Source: Deltaproteobacteria bacterium (GTDB lineage Bacteria > Desulfobacterota > Binatia > HRBIN30 > JACQVA1). Taken from it: a DNA stretch of 64,000 nucleotides. The notes beneath the pieces were generated by a model. It did not search any database. It worked only from the letters and a program-made list of their open reading frames with translations, and had not been told where the DNA came from. The position numbers and the translations under genes were made by a program. This document shows, one piece after another, positions 9,701 to 17,859 of this stretch (its first letter is position 1; each line of letters begins with the position of its first letter). The stretch lies in assembly GCA_016210005.1 (NCBI GenBank), contig JACQVA010000262.1, forward strand, positions 1 to 64,000. The letters are read 5' to 3'.

Positions 9701-9802
9701 GGAGCCACGAGCCACAGGCTGGAGGCCTGTGGCCGCCTGACTCGCGGTCGCCGCGGTCATAACCGCCAGAACGACCAGAATCGACCGTCGGGGGTTGGTC
9801 AC
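6743..9802 (-). CDS. Secreted metzincin-like metalloprotease with dockerin-like C terminus
   Basis: About 1019 residues. A signal peptide (RRSILVVLAVMTAATASQA) is followed by a Thr/Pro-rich linker with 16-residue repeats and a Ser/Thr/Arg-rich tract. Next comes a CARDB-like beta domain, then a catalytic region with HELAHAFGRYH (8450-8482), the HExxHxxGxxH zinc site of metzincins. The distal half carries Ig/cadherin-like domains (PNGGEVFTGATVPVSW). The extreme C terminus holds two EF-hand-like repeats (DCDGDGNVTVDELV and DANLDGEVTVDELV), as in type I dockerins. A GTG at 9820 is an alternative start. It is probably exported and cell-surface or matrix associated; its substrate is unknown. Confidence 0.75.
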   Translation of the reverse strand: MTNPRRSILVVLAVMTAATASQAATGLQPVARGSESPLVTPTNTLSSRLNTSTPTLTPTNTLPPRFTSTPTLTPTNTLPPRLTSTPTWTPTSTLPPRLTSTPTSTPTTPAPTRPPTSTRTFTPSVTRPNEPTATPTASLTVTVTRTSTPSSTKTATRTATRTRTRTRTATPAGTATPVDDLVASALEVTQSVQNLNNTVRLVAGKRTFVRLHVRSTKNVVTAAARIVVEYGVISKGVLPINKTAPAAHIKVRPYPDRSVLDHAFLFELPSFFTSGTVKITARVNPGFVVPETNYANNDITTTVKFESVPGPSLVMYALTYKSGDYIYPVPGNDVKLMLKWIASAFPVNDIEFWIRQHGFSKHPSSCKKVNAFLKAERNWDLAHGKDNVPGWARYYGMVPDGGGFMRGCSGTMPSSVASGPTGSDSRGWDFDGSYGDWYGGHELAHAFGRYHAQYCGAKDGKSYPYSQGRISKTLSGPTALYGFNAARLQVYGPDWRDVMTYCPYQWISDFTHHGLMNYLQKCMLVDYKFPDWMREAACSAGLQAGAAASAGDRLLVVGSIDPATNEVELEPLFVIPVDGEVPGPIAGDYAIVLRDADGAVLARYPFTPSTGAAGRGSAAPDETERDVEVLFIDEMVPFVEGTVRVDIEGPGGALLTTVQAGAAAPQVTVQSPNGGEVFTGATVPVSWSASDEDGDPLVFHVEYSRDNGTSWQSVARGLTETSIELDASTIPGGAQALIRVWASDGIHTASDVSDAPFTVPNHLPQVAIVAPANGAVFGAEQTVAFEADGYDVEVGALSGARMLWRSDRDGVLGNGRTLSAAELSVGVHTVTAEANDGEGGVASAAIEIEIVADPAEVPPPPDELKVEPLLLSLEPSAGRSNARLFVDNPAGNPLRWRASASERWVQLSHAEGLTPNEITVGIVDDAGLAGGDHAASITVTDDVSGNMVVIPLAASIGPGCTGDCDGDGNVTVDELVTGVNIALGTFSDEPCPVFDANLDGEVTVDELVMAVNNALNGCG
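9482..9685 (-). repeat. 48-bp tandem repeats coding the Thr/Pro linker
   Basis: Roughly four copies of a 48-base unit encode 16-residue blocks of the form STPTLTPTNTLPPRLT in the secreted protein. The two central copies are nearly identical in DNA, which points to recent slippage or unequal recombination. The last copy decays into Thr/Pro/Ser sequence. A flexible spacer that is likely to be O-glycosylated is the simplest role. Confidence 0.8.
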
Positions 9803-9883
9803 GGGTACGCAGGTTAGCACGCTGCGCTCGCACCTGTCGAACCGCGGTGAGTGTCGTGCGAGTTTCTGCTAGGTTGTGCGACG

Positions 9884-10351
9884 ATGGCACGAGTGCAGCA
9901 GAGCGAGGGCGAGAAGATCATCGCCGTCAACCGCAAGGCCCGGCACGATTACTTCATCGAGGAGAGCTGCGAAGCCGGCCTCGTACTCACCGGGAGCGAA
10001 GTGAAGTCACTGCGAGCTGGCAAAGCCAATTTGAAAGACAGCTACGCCCGCATCGAGCGCGGCGAAGCCTGGCTGGTGAATGCGCACATCAGCGAATACA
10101 ATCCCTCGGCCCAATTCGGGCATGAGCCGACCCGGCGGCGCAAGCTGCTGTTGCACGCGCGTGAGATCGACCGGCTCACGGGCAAAACCAAGGAGCGGGG
10201 GCTGACCTTGGTGCCGTTGCGGCTGTACTTCAAGAACGGCCGCGCCAAAGTGGAGCTGGGGCTCGGCCGCGGCAAGAAGCAGTACGACAAGCGCGAGTCG
10301 ATCAAAGAACGCGAGACCCGCCGTGAGGTCGACCGGGCGATGAAGCAATGA
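9884..10351 (+). CDS. smpB: SsrA-binding protein SmpB
   Basis: A 155-residue SmpB. It binds the tRNA-like domain of tmRNA and brings it to stalled ribosomes for trans-translation. Family motifs include RKARHDYFIEE, LTGSEVKSLRAGKANLKDSY, ERGEAWLVNAHI and FKNGRAKVELGLGRGKKQYDKRE, followed by the basic C-terminal helix that enters the mRNA channel. ATG 9884 matches the family start; an upstream GTG at 9851 would add 11 atypical residues. It is transcribed divergently from the secreted protease gene. No ssrA gene is visible in the window. Confidence 0.97.
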   Translation: MARVQQSEGEKIIAVNRKARHDYFIEESCEAGLVLTGSEVKSLRAGKANLKDSYARIERGEAWLVNAHISEYNPSAQFGHEPTRRRKLLLHAREIDRLTGKTKERGLTLVPLRLYFKNGRAKVELGLGRGKKQYDKRESIKERETRREVDRAMKQ

Positions 10352-10360
10352 GGGCTGGCC

Positions 10361-10530
10361 TCACCAGCCTTCGTCGGGGTCGGGGCCAATAACTCGCACC
10401 AGCTCGACGCCGTTCCGCGCCTGAATGACCAACCAACAGCCACGACCACAGCCACCGAGGAAGACGCGGCGCGGGCCGTCGTCAACTGCGATGCGGAAGC
10501 GCCCGACCTTGAACCGGAAGAAAGTGGCGG
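10361..10530 (-). pseudogene. Coding-like remnant abutting the tRNA 3' end
   Basis: On the minus strand one frame reads without a stop out of the 3' end of the tRNA and through about 55 codons to TGA at 10361. It includes KVGRFRIAVDDGPRRVFLGG and VIGPDPDEGW. The residue pattern looks like real protein rather than shadow sequence, but there is no start codon or ribosome site. I infer the tail of a gene lost or truncated at the tRNA, as happens where an element integrates. Family not recognised. A small GGCTGG/CCAGCC hairpin covers its end. Confidence 0.3.
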
Positions 10531-10598
10531 CGCGCAGAATCGAACTGCGGACCTAGGGATTATGAGACCCTCGCTCTAGCCAACTGAGCTACGCCGCC
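10525..10598 (-). tRNA. tRNA-Met (CAU anticodon)
   Basis: On the minus strand a 74-base cloverleaf folds as follows: acceptor GGCGGCG with CGCCGCC; D-arm GCTC/GAGC; anticodon loop CTCATAA giving CAU; T-arm CGCAG-TTCGATT-CTGCG; discriminator A. CCA is not encoded. The anticodon stem has one U-U mismatch next to the loop. The GGCGGCGUAGCUCAG start is typical of elongator tRNA-Met. A CAU anticodon could also be tRNA-Ile with lysidine, which I consider less likely from the acceptor stem. Confidence 0.93.
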
Positions 10599-10956
10599 AA
10601 ACTTGAGATCCTGGCGCTTGCGGCCGTCGCCACCGGCGGGCGCCGAGAACCGCCACCAACTTACCGGGCAAGCCCGCCTCTTGGCAAGCCCGGGCGCGAC
10701 ATTCGGCCGCGGATTGCGTCCCAGTTGAACGTCCCCTCCCCATGATTGTGCCCGTTGCGTGTGGCTCCGCGAACACAGCGCGAGACAGTACTGGTGCAAC
10801 GCAAATGCTACTCTTGCGTCTCCGCGTGCTGCTGAAAACCCTCCGGACCTGCGCCGAAGCCGCGCCCCGAAATGGCGCTGAGCGCGCCGCGACCTATAGC
10901 AAGCTCGCCACCAACGTCGCGCCCTGAGCTCAATCCGTCGAATCCCTTGTGGCGCA
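10599..10956. other. Intergenic region without recognisable gene
   Basis: 358 bases between tRNA-Met and the end of the CoA-transferase gene. I see no convincing reading frame, no strong hairpin followed by a T tract and no repeat from the families found elsewhere. It must hold the tRNA promoter on its left side (minus strand) and the 3' end of the long catabolic operon on its right. Confidence 0.5.
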
Positions 10957-13533
10957 TCATTCCCGTTCGATTGCGCCGGCTTCGACGTAGGCTTGTATCT
11001 CGTCCGGCGTCAGGCCGAGCAACTCGCCGAAGACATAGTCGTTGTCCTGCCCTAGCGCCGCGCCGGTTTGGCCGCTGCGGCCGGGAGTGCCGGTGAGACC
11101 GAGCGGAATGCCGTTGGCCACAACCGTCCCCTTCTTCGCGTGGGCGATTTCCTCGAAAAAACCCCGGGCGGCCAGCTGGCGGTCGCGGCGGAACTGATCC
11201 TCGATGTTCTGCACCACACCGGCGGCGACGCCGGCAGCCTGCAACCTGCTCATGACATCGTAGGCATCGCGGCCGGCGGTCCACTCCTCGATCAGCCGAT
11301 CCAGCTCGGCGGCATGTTCGAGTCGAGCGGCGAAGGTGGCGAAGCGCGCGTCCGCCGCCCACGCCGGGTCACCCATAGCGCGAGCGAAGCGCTGCCACTG
11401 CGCCTGGCTGGACACGGCGATGGCACACCAGCGGTCATCGCCCCGGCAGCGGTAGCAACCGTGCGGTGCGGCGTGGCGAGAGCGATTGCCCAGCCGCTCC
11501 GGCTCGCGGCCATTGGCGAGATACTCCATGAGCACGTGGCCGGCAACGCTTACCGTGGCCTCGAACTGCGAGAGGTTGATGTTCTGGCCTCGAGCGCTAC
11601 GGCGCCGATACTCAAGTGCACATAGCACCGCAAACAACCCGTGCAGCGCGCTCACCGTATCGGGATAGGCGTACTGCGTGATGGTGCACGGACGCTCGGG
11701 CAAGCCCGAGACCAGGCCGAGGCCGGAGACGGCTTCGATGTTCGGCCCCCAGGTGATGTACGAGCGGCAGGGTCCGCTGTCGCCAAAGCCGGACGAGCTG
11801 AGCATGATGAGGTCGGGCTTCACTCGTCTGAGTTCTTGGTATCCCAGCCCCAGCTTGTCCATCACGCCGGTGCTGTAGTTCTCCACCACGACGTCGCAGC
11901 TTGCCACCAGACGTTTGGCCAGATCGACCGCCTGCGGTTGCGTGAGATCGAGTGTCACAAAGCGCTTGCCGGCGTTCCAGTCGGTGAACCACGGCGAGAG
12001 CTGCGTCTGAATACCCATCTCCGGCGCCCACGGCGGTATGTAGGCGCGGGTGACATCCGGCCGCTTCTGCGATTCCACCTTGATGACCTCGGCGCCGCAG
12101 TAGGCCAAGTGCCGCCCGATCCACGGGCCGGCCATGCCGGCGGTGAACTCGACGACGCGCAGGCCAGCGAGGGCCGCTACTGCAGAGGCAACAGCTTCCC
12201 CCTCCCGAAAAGGGGGATCGCCGGAGATTTCTTCCACCAGCGCAAATCCCCCCTGGCCCCCTTCTTTCGAAGGAAGCGACCTCCGTTGGGTGACAGGGGC
12301 GACGCCTTTCGGGACGACGCCGGCGTTCACGAGGGTACGCAGCGTTTCCTCAGACAGCCCCAGCTCGCCGCAGTAGATCTCCTCGTTGTGCTCGCCGAGC
12401 CGCGGGGCCGGGCGCGTAATGCGCCATGGCGTTTCGGCGTGGCGATACGGTGCCCCCGGATAGCGCAGCATGCGGCCGCCGCCATGATCGACGCTGACGA
12501 AGTACTCGCGGGCGGCGAGCTGAGCATCATGCACCACCGCCGCGGCGCGGTTGACCGGCGTGACCGCGAGGTGCCGGCGCTGCCCCTGGTGGTAGAACTC
12601 GGCGACCGTGAAATGAGCGGTCAACTCGGCGATGTAGTGATCCAACAGGTCGCGCGAGTCGTAGCGGTGGAACGCCTGGCCGTCGAAGATCGGGTCGAGC
12701 ACGGCCCGGTTGCCGGTCACTTCAAAAATCCACTGCGCCAACGCGCGCCAGTGCGCCGGGCGGTTGACGATGAGGTAAACCGCACCGTCGCGGCAGGAAT
12801 AGGCACCCGACGGCACCGCCGCGAACAACCCCGGCCCCCGACGCCGAGCAATTATCTGGTCGTCAAGCCACTTGCCGGCGCCGCAGACGTGGGTGACCGA
12901 GGCGGTGACCTCTTCCGCTGAAATGTCGACGTGCTGCCCGATCCCCGTCCGCGTGCTGTGGTGGAGCGCGATCAGACTGCTCACCGCCGCATAGGTCGAG
13001 GCCATCATGTCCGCCTGCGATCCGGCAAGTGTCACCGGTGGGTCGTCAGCTTCGCCGGTGACGTGCAAGGCGCCGCCCAAGGCAGCGGCGACCAGATCGG
13101 CGGAGTGAAAGTCCTTGTACGGCCCGGTCTGTCCGAAACCCGTGATCGAGGTGAGCACCAAGCGCGGGTTGAGTACCTTTAACTTCCCGTAGCCCAGGCC
13201 CAAGCCGTCCAGATAACCGGGCGGGAACGTTTCAATGACGATATCGCCTGTGCGAGCGAGCTGTTTGAACAGTGCCTGGCCTTCGGGATGATCGAGGTCA
13301 AGAGTGATGCTCCGCTTGCTGCTGTTGAGGTACAAGAACGACAGGCCGCGGTTCGGATCGGGCTGGTCGTGCCAGAAGGGCGGGAGGTTGCGGGCAGCAT
13401 CACCGCCGGGCGGCTCGATCTTGATGACATCCGCGCCCATCTCAGCCAGCAGCTTGCCGCAGTAAGCGCCGGATTCACCGGCGAGCTCCAGGACCCGGCG
13501 GCCGCTGAGGGCGGATGGAGTTGTAACGCGCAT
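10957..13533 (-). CDS. Fused double family III (CaiB/BaiF) CoA-transferase
   Basis: 858 residues carrying two complete family III CoA-transferase domains in tandem, about residues 8-430 and 465-858. Each has the family hallmarks: LLAEMGADVIKIEPPGGD and HLAYCGAEVIKVES at the N-terminal fold, then TLDLDHPEG and TLDLTQPQA, and GFGQTGP and GFGDSGP. The catalytic Asp is expected near SQADMMAS in the first half. These enzymes move CoA between carboxylates through an aspartyl-CoA anhydride. Most relatives are single-domain dimers. The linker is coded by a palindromic repeat, which may have created the fusion. ATG 13533 matches the family start. It is the last gene of the operon. Confidence 0.9.
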   Translation of the reverse strand: MRVTTPSALSGRRVLELAGESGAYCGKLLAEMGADVIKIEPPGGDAARNLPPFWHDQPDPNRGLSFLYLNSSKRSITLDLDHPEGQALFKQLARTGDIVIETFPPGYLDGLGLGYGKLKVLNPRLVLTSITGFGQTGPYKDFHSADLVAAALGGALHVTGEADDPPVTLAGSQADMMASTYAAVSSLIALHHSTRTGIGQHVDISAEEVTASVTHVCGAGKWLDDQIIARRRGPGLFAAVPSGAYSCRDGAVYLIVNRPAHWRALAQWIFEVTGNRAVLDPIFDGQAFHRYDSRDLLDHYIAELTAHFTVAEFYHQGQRRHLAVTPVNRAAAVVHDAQLAAREYFVSVDHGGGRMLRYPGAPYRHAETPWRITRPAPRLGEHNEEIYCGELGLSEETLRTLVNAGVVPKGVAPVTQRRSLPSKEGGQGGFALVEEISGDPPFREGEAVASAVAALAGLRVVEFTAGMAGPWIGRHLAYCGAEVIKVESQKRPDVTRAYIPPWAPEMGIQTQLSPWFTDWNAGKRFVTLDLTQPQAVDLAKRLVASCDVVVENYSTGVMDKLGLGYQELRRVKPDLIMLSSSGFGDSGPCRSYITWGPNIEAVSGLGLVSGLPERPCTITQYAYPDTVSALHGLFAVLCALEYRRRSARGQNINLSQFEATVSVAGHVLMEYLANGREPERLGNRSRHAAPHGCYRCRGDDRWCAIAVSSQAQWQRFARAMGDPAWAADARFATFAARLEHAAELDRLIEEWTAGRDAYDVMSRLQAAGVAAGVVQNIEDQFRRDRQLAARGFFEEIAHAKKGTVVANGIPLGLTGTPGRSGQTGAALGQDNDYVFGELLGLTPDEIQAYVEAGAIERE
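12195..12285. repeat. Palindromic repeat inside the CoA-transferase linker
   Basis: Two hairpins side by side: CCCCCT with AGGGGG (about 12200-12217) and CCTTC with GAAGG (about 12260-12275). They are separated by a stretch that encodes an EGGQGGF-type peptide. Mobile palindromes that translate as KGGxGGF peptides are widespread in proteobacterial and cyanobacterial genomes. Here the element lies in frame between two domains. Confidence 0.65.
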
Positions 13534-13634
13534 GCCGGTAACAGCACTCACACGGTTTCGGGCTGACTCCGCGCAGCCTTGCTTGCGAGGCCGGCCCATT
13601 CACGTGTTGTGAGGTGAGCAGCGCAGCGGCGACC

Positions 13635-15344
13635 TCAGGCGGCGCCGACCGCATCGCGCGCGGCGATGTAGCCGAAGGTCATCGCCGGGCCGATGGTGGC
13701 ACCGGCGCCGGGGTAGCTGTGGCCCATGGTCGCGGCCGAGCAGTTGCCAACGGCATAGAGGCCGGGAATCGGTTGTCCGGCTTCCGTCAGCACGCGCGCG
13801 CGGGCGTCGGCCTTCAAGCCGCCCTTGGTGCCGAGCTCGCCCGGATAGGCGGCGATGCCGTAGAAAGGCGGCGTCGCGATGGCAGCCAGGCAAGCATTCG
13901 GCTTCACCTTCTCGTCGCCGTAGTAGCGATCGAAAACCGTTTCGCCGCGGTGGAAGTCGAGATCCGTTCCGCTGCGCGCGTACTGGTTGAACTTGGTGAT
14001 GGTAGCGCGCAGGCCGGCGGGGTCGAGGTCGAGTTGCGCCGCCAGGCCCTCCAGGGTGTCGGCTTTCTTCAGATAGCCTTTCAGCGGCTTCGGCAGCGCC
14101 CAGTCGGGTTGCTGCGAGGCCTGCAGGATCGGGCCGTAGGGGTACTTCTTGCGGAAGGTGGCATCGAAGACGACGTAGGCGGGCACACAGGGAGTGTCGG
14201 GGGTGTTGCTCTTGTACATCGCGTTGACGACGTCGATATACGGTGCGGCTTCGTTGACGAAGCGCTCGCCGCGCTTATTGACCATGATGCTACCAGGCAG
14301 TGACTTCTCGATTACCAAGATGCGAGCGTGCGACTCGCCCGGCACGAGCGTGACCGGTCCCCACCAGGCATCGTCCATGAGATCGAGGGCCGCACCCACC
14401 GCCAGGCCGAGGTTGATGGCGTCACCGGTGTTGGCGTGGTTGCCGCAGGACCACTCGGTGCGCGTCGGGTTGGGCAGGTATTTTTCGCGCATCGCCTGGT
14501 GGTGCTCGAAGCCGCCGGCGGCCAGCACCACGCCCTTGTCGGCACGAATACGGATGCGCCGGCCGTTCTTATCGGCAACCACGCCGACCACGCGGCCGTT
14601 TTCGACCACCAGTTCACGCGCCGCCGTCTGCAGCCAGAGCGGGATGCCGCGATCCATGAGCGAGCGGCGCAGCATGCCGACAAGTGCATTACCCATCGCT
14701 AGGTTACGGTCGCGTTTCGACTTGAAGCGCCACGGCAGATCGAGCCAGTAGCCGCCCATCAACTTCATCGTCAGCGCGATCCAGCCCGCCGCTCGCGTCA
14801 GCAAGGTGCGCGCTTCGAGCACGGTCATGAAGATGCGGTTCATGATCAGCATTTGCGGGTTCTGCTCGCGCAGGTTGAGAAACTCATCGCCGAGCAGTCG
14901 GGCGTCGAAATTGGTCGGCTCGATGCAGCGGCCGCCGGGGCGCCAGCCCGGGGCGTGGGGATAGTAATCGGCGTACTCGGGCAACGCCACGAACTTAACC
15001 CGCGAGTGCTCGGTGAGGTACTTGACCAACTGCGGCGCCTGTTCCAGGTAGGCCCGCAGGCGGTCTTCCGCCACCGCCTCGCCGACCGTGGCCTTGAGAT
15101 ACGCCCAGGCGTCTGCGGACGAGTCCTTGATGCCGACGCTGTCCATCAGGGGATTGCACGGCACCCACAAGCCGCCGCCCGACATCGCCGAGTTGCCGCC
15201 GTAGCGGTCGCTCTTCTCGATCAGCAGCGGCGCCGCGCCGCGATCGTAGGCCGTCAGCGCCGCCGTCATGGCGCCGGCGCCCGAACCGACGATCAAGAGG
15301 TCAACGGTCTGGTCCCAGTTTGTCGTGGCGGTGTCGGCGCTCAT
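13635..15344 (-). CDS. FAD-dependent dehydrogenase, 3-ketosteroid-delta-1-dehydrogenase-like
   Basis: A 569-residue flavoprotein of the fumarate reductase / KstD superfamily. The N terminus has the FAD dinucleotide fold LLIVGSGAGAMTAAL and the following Glu of LLIEKSDRYGGNSAMSGGG. The C terminus has the second FAD contact YPGAGATIGPAMTFGYIAA. The length is close to 3-ketosteroid-delta-1-dehydrogenases, which introduce a 1,2 double bond in ring A, but many relatives act on other cyclic ketones. It lies 13 bases from the hydratase gene in the same operon. The KstD-type fold is clear, the steroid substrate is inference. Confidence 0.8.
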   Translation of the reverse strand: MSADTATTNWDQTVDLLIVGSGAGAMTAALTAYDRGAAPLLIEKSDRYGGNSAMSGGGLWVPCNPLMDSVGIKDSSADAWAYLKATVGEAVAEDRLRAYLEQAPQLVKYLTEHSRVKFVALPEYADYYPHAPGWRPGGRCIEPTNFDARLLGDEFLNLREQNPQMLIMNRIFMTVLEARTLLTRAAGWIALTMKLMGGYWLDLPWRFKSKRDRNLAMGNALVGMLRRSLMDRGIPLWLQTAARELVVENGRVVGVVADKNGRRIRIRADKGVVLAAGGFEHHQAMREKYLPNPTRTEWSCGNHANTGDAINLGLAVGAALDLMDDAWWGPVTLVPGESHARILVIEKSLPGSIMVNKRGERFVNEAAPYIDVVNAMYKSNTPDTPCVPAYVVFDATFRKKYPYGPILQASQQPDWALPKPLKGYLKKADTLEGLAAQLDLDPAGLRATITKFNQYARSGTDLDFHRGETVFDRYYGDEKVKPNACLAAIATPPFYGIAAYPGELGTKGGLKADARARVLTEAGQPIPGLYAVGNCSAATMGHSYPGAGATIGPAMTFGYIAARDAVGAA

Positions 15345-15357
15345 GTGACGACCTCCC

Positions 15358-16443
15358 TCAGTTGTTCGGTGCCCGGCTCGGCAACGCCAGCGTGGCGGTG
15401 CACGGCGTTACCGGGCCATCTTGGGTGGCGATGACGATTTCCAGATCGACTCGGTGCTCACCGTCGGTGATGTACTTCTTGGTCACCTTGCCGGTGATGA
15501 TCATGCCGTCGCCGGCGCAGACGTTGCCGCGCATGGCGATGTTCATCCGCCGCACGGTGCTCCGCGGGCCGCCCCAATCGGTCATGAAGCGGCTGATCAT
15601 GCCCATGTTGAACGGGGTATTGACGAAGATGTCCTTGGTCTTCGAGCGTTGCTGGGCGTACTCGCGGTTGGAGTGTTGCGGCGAGAAGTCGCGAGTGGCC
15701 GAGGCCAGGTAGATGCAGCGCGTGAAAGTGATCGGCATGTCCAGCTTCGGCAGCTCCTCGCCCGCCTCCACCTCTTCCCAGAAGCGGTCGCGAAAGACGC
15801 GGGCCTTGTACCCGGTCTTGTCGCCTTGGATGACTTCTTCGACCGCCGGGCTCCAGCCGCCCTGCGAGCTGCCGGCGACCGGCGGCGCGCCTTCTTGGCG
15901 GCCGTATCCGAAAGCGGTCATGCGCTCGCGCACGATCAGCTCGCCTTTCTGGTTGCGGTAGAGCCGGTCCATGACCCAGAAGTGCCCTTCGCCGACGCGC
16001 GCCTTCTTCCACGGCGAAATCGACACCAGCCGCTGGCTGACCGAGACGCGATCGCCGACCTGTAACGGGACATGATTCTCCATCTCAATCTGCGTGATGA
16101 TGCCAACGGGAAGATTCAACGCTTCCTTGATGTCGTAGTGAATGTGCCGCACCGGCTCGCGCTCGCCCGGCGGCCACGGCCAGCGGAAGTGCATGGCGAA
16201 GGTGGTCATCACTGAGCCCGGCGGTGCCACCACGTTGCGAAATCCTTGGGCCCGGGCGTAGTCGGCGTCGAGGTAGAGCGGGTTGCCGTCCTCCAGCGTC
16301 TCGCACCAGTGACGGATGAGGTACTCGTTGACAGCGAGCGGCGCCGGCTCGGGCGCTGACTCCTGCGCCAGCTCGCACAGCTTGCGCTTGGCGTCCTCGG
16401 AGAGGTACTCGGGGATGTAGTCCAGTACGGTGTCGCCGGTCAT
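15358..16443 (-). CDS. Double-hotdog MaoC-like enoyl-CoA hydratase
   Basis: 361 residues forming two hotdog domains. The N-terminal half (about 30-180) is a FAS1-type dehydratase fold with ETLEDGNPLYLD and the GFRNVVAPPGSV loop. The C-terminal half (about 215-360) has the hydratase-2 signature ATRDFSPQHSNREYA, whose Asp and His form the catalytic pair. Similar proteins hydrate steroid side-chain enoyl-CoAs (ChsH1/ChsH2) or other bulky acyl-CoAs. The first half lacks the His, so only the second site should be active. ATG 16443 starts 8 bases after the upstream dehydrogenase gene ends at 16452. Confidence 0.8.
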   Translation of the reverse strand: MTGDTVLDYIPEYLSEDAKRKLCELAQESAPEPAPLAVNEYLIRHWCETLEDGNPLYLDADYARAQGFRNVVAPPGSVMTTFAMHFRWPWPPGEREPVRHIHYDIKEALNLPVGIITQIEMENHVPLQVGDRVSVSQRLVSISPWKKARVGEGHFWVMDRLYRNQKGELIVRERMTAFGYGRQEGAPPVAGSSQGGWSPAVEEVIQGDKTGYKARVFRDRFWEEVEAGEELPKLDMPITFTRCIYLASATRDFSPQHSNREYAQQRSKTKDIFVNTPFNMGMISRFMTDWGGPRSTVRRMNIAMRGNVCAGDGMIITGKVTKKYITDGEHRVDLEIVIATQDGPVTPCTATLALPSRAPNN

Positions 16444-16451
16444 GGCCGCCC

Positions 16452-17732
16452 TCAATGCATCTCAGCGTAAGTCTTACACCGGCCGCGCTGATTGGCGTGC
16501 TCGGCGAGGTCCTTCGCCAATTCGGTGCGCGAGCGAACGGCGCGAACCGGTTGTGGTGGGGTCTTGAAGGTCTTGCGGCCGTCTTCGGTCAGGCGTGGCG
16601 GCTGGCCGGCGTCGAGCACAGCGCTGGCGACCAGCTCTTCCAAGTAGCGCGTGTCCCACCACGACAGTTGCAGCTGCTTAGCGCGGCGGAAGTACAACTG
16701 GATATCGCACTCGATGGTGAAGCCCATACCGCCGTAAACCTGCTGAGCCATCGCGGTGACGTCGCGAAACGTCTGGCAGGCGAACAGTTTCGCCATCGGG
16801 GCCAGCCGGTCGACCGGCCGTCCGAGCGCGCGGGTCCAAGCGGCTTCGTAAACCAGAGTGGTGCCGCCGTCGACCGCGGCCGAGGCGTCAGCCAAGTAAT
16901 GGGCAATGGCCTGGAAGGCGCCGAGCGGCTTGTCGAACTGCTCGCGCTCTTTGGCGTACTGGACGGTCATCTCCAACGCTCGCTGCGCCCCGCCGATGGC
17001 CTGTGCCGCCAGCAGGATGATGCCGTCGTGCATCAGCGTGTTCCATGTCGACCATCCCGACTGCGCCGCGCCGATGCGATCGGCCAACGGCACGCGCACG
17101 TCCTTGAAGGCTACTTTGTACTGCGTGTCCGCGGCCAAGGCGTACTGCTGCGTGATTTCGACCCCGGGCGATTTGGGATCAACCAGCAGCAGGTCGACGT
17201 CGTGCTCGCCGTTGCCGGTGCGGGCCAAGACCAGCAGGCGGGTCGCGGCCGCGGCGCAGGCCACATGCCGCTTGCTGCCGTTCAAGCGCAAGTGCTCGCC
17301 GTCACGAACGGCGGAGAGCTGGACACCTTGCGGACCGAACCCGCGCTGTGGCTCCAACCACGCCGGAGTGAAGACAGCCGCGCCCGAGGCGATTTGCGGC
17401 AGCCACATCTGCTTCTGAGCGTCGCTGCCGGCCAGCGCCAGTGCGCCGCCGCTCATCACCGCGCTGGCGAAGTGCGGGCAGGGGGCCAACGAGCGGCCGA
17501 GTTCTTCGTACAGGATGGCACCTTCGACGCTCGACTGCCCGGCGCCGCCGTATTCTTCCGGCAGCGTCAGGCCGATCAGGCCCAGCTCACCCATCTGCCG
17601 CCAGAGCTGCTCGGAAAATCCGCTCGGGTCATCTTCCATTTTGCGCACCACGGCCAGCGGGGCCGACTCGCTGCACAACCGCTGCACCGTCTCCCGCAGC
17701 ATGTCTTGTTCTTGGCTGAAATCGAGGTCCAT
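16452..17732 (-). CDS. Acyl-CoA dehydrogenase (partner type)
   Basis: 426 residues with the acyl-CoA dehydrogenase layout: N-terminal helical domain (DFSQEQDMLRETVQRL), central beta domain with KRHVACAAAATRLLVLAR, and C-terminal helical domain with KEREQFDKPLGAFQAIAHYLAD and QVYGGMGFT. After that motif comes YFRRAK where catalytic members carry the YEGT glutamate, so the usual catalytic Glu is missing at that site. Actinobacterial steroid pathways use alpha2beta2 dehydrogenases built from two such unequal subunits, and a second dehydrogenase gene lies directly upstream. Pairing of the two products is inference. Confidence 0.85.
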   Translation of the reverse strand: MDLDFSQEQDMLRETVQRLCSESAPLAVVRKMEDDPSGFSEQLWRQMGELGLIGLTLPEEYGGAGQSSVEGAILYEELGRSLAPCPHFASAVMSGGALALAGSDAQKQMWLPQIASGAAVFTPAWLEPQRGFGPQGVQLSAVRDGEHLRLNGSKRHVACAAAATRLLVLARTGNGEHDVDLLLVDPKSPGVEITQQYALAADTQYKVAFKDVRVPLADRIGAAQSGWSTWNTLMHDGIILLAAQAIGGAQRALEMTVQYAKEREQFDKPLGAFQAIAHYLADASAAVDGGTTLVYEAAWTRALGRPVDRLAPMAKLFACQTFRDVTAMAQQVYGGMGFTIECDIQLYFRRAKQLQLSWWDTRYLEELVASAVLDAGQPPRLTEDGRKTFKTPPQPVRAVRSRTELAKDLAEHANQRGRCKTYAEMH

Positions 17733-17859
17733 CTGTTGTTACTCCTTGGTACGAGGAGGAAGAGGGGGGTTAACCGGACTTAACCGATCGAACGGATTAA
17801 AGCAGGAGGCCGGGTTCTGAGTAACCATATTCCGAATCCGTTGTCGGCCTATTCCGTGT

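Noticed and set aside
17768-17802. TTAATCCGTT / TTAAGTCCGG repeats before the acyl-CoA dehydrogenase as another cassette edge
   Set aside because: Period is irregular (8 to 10 bases) and no inserted gene is next to it.
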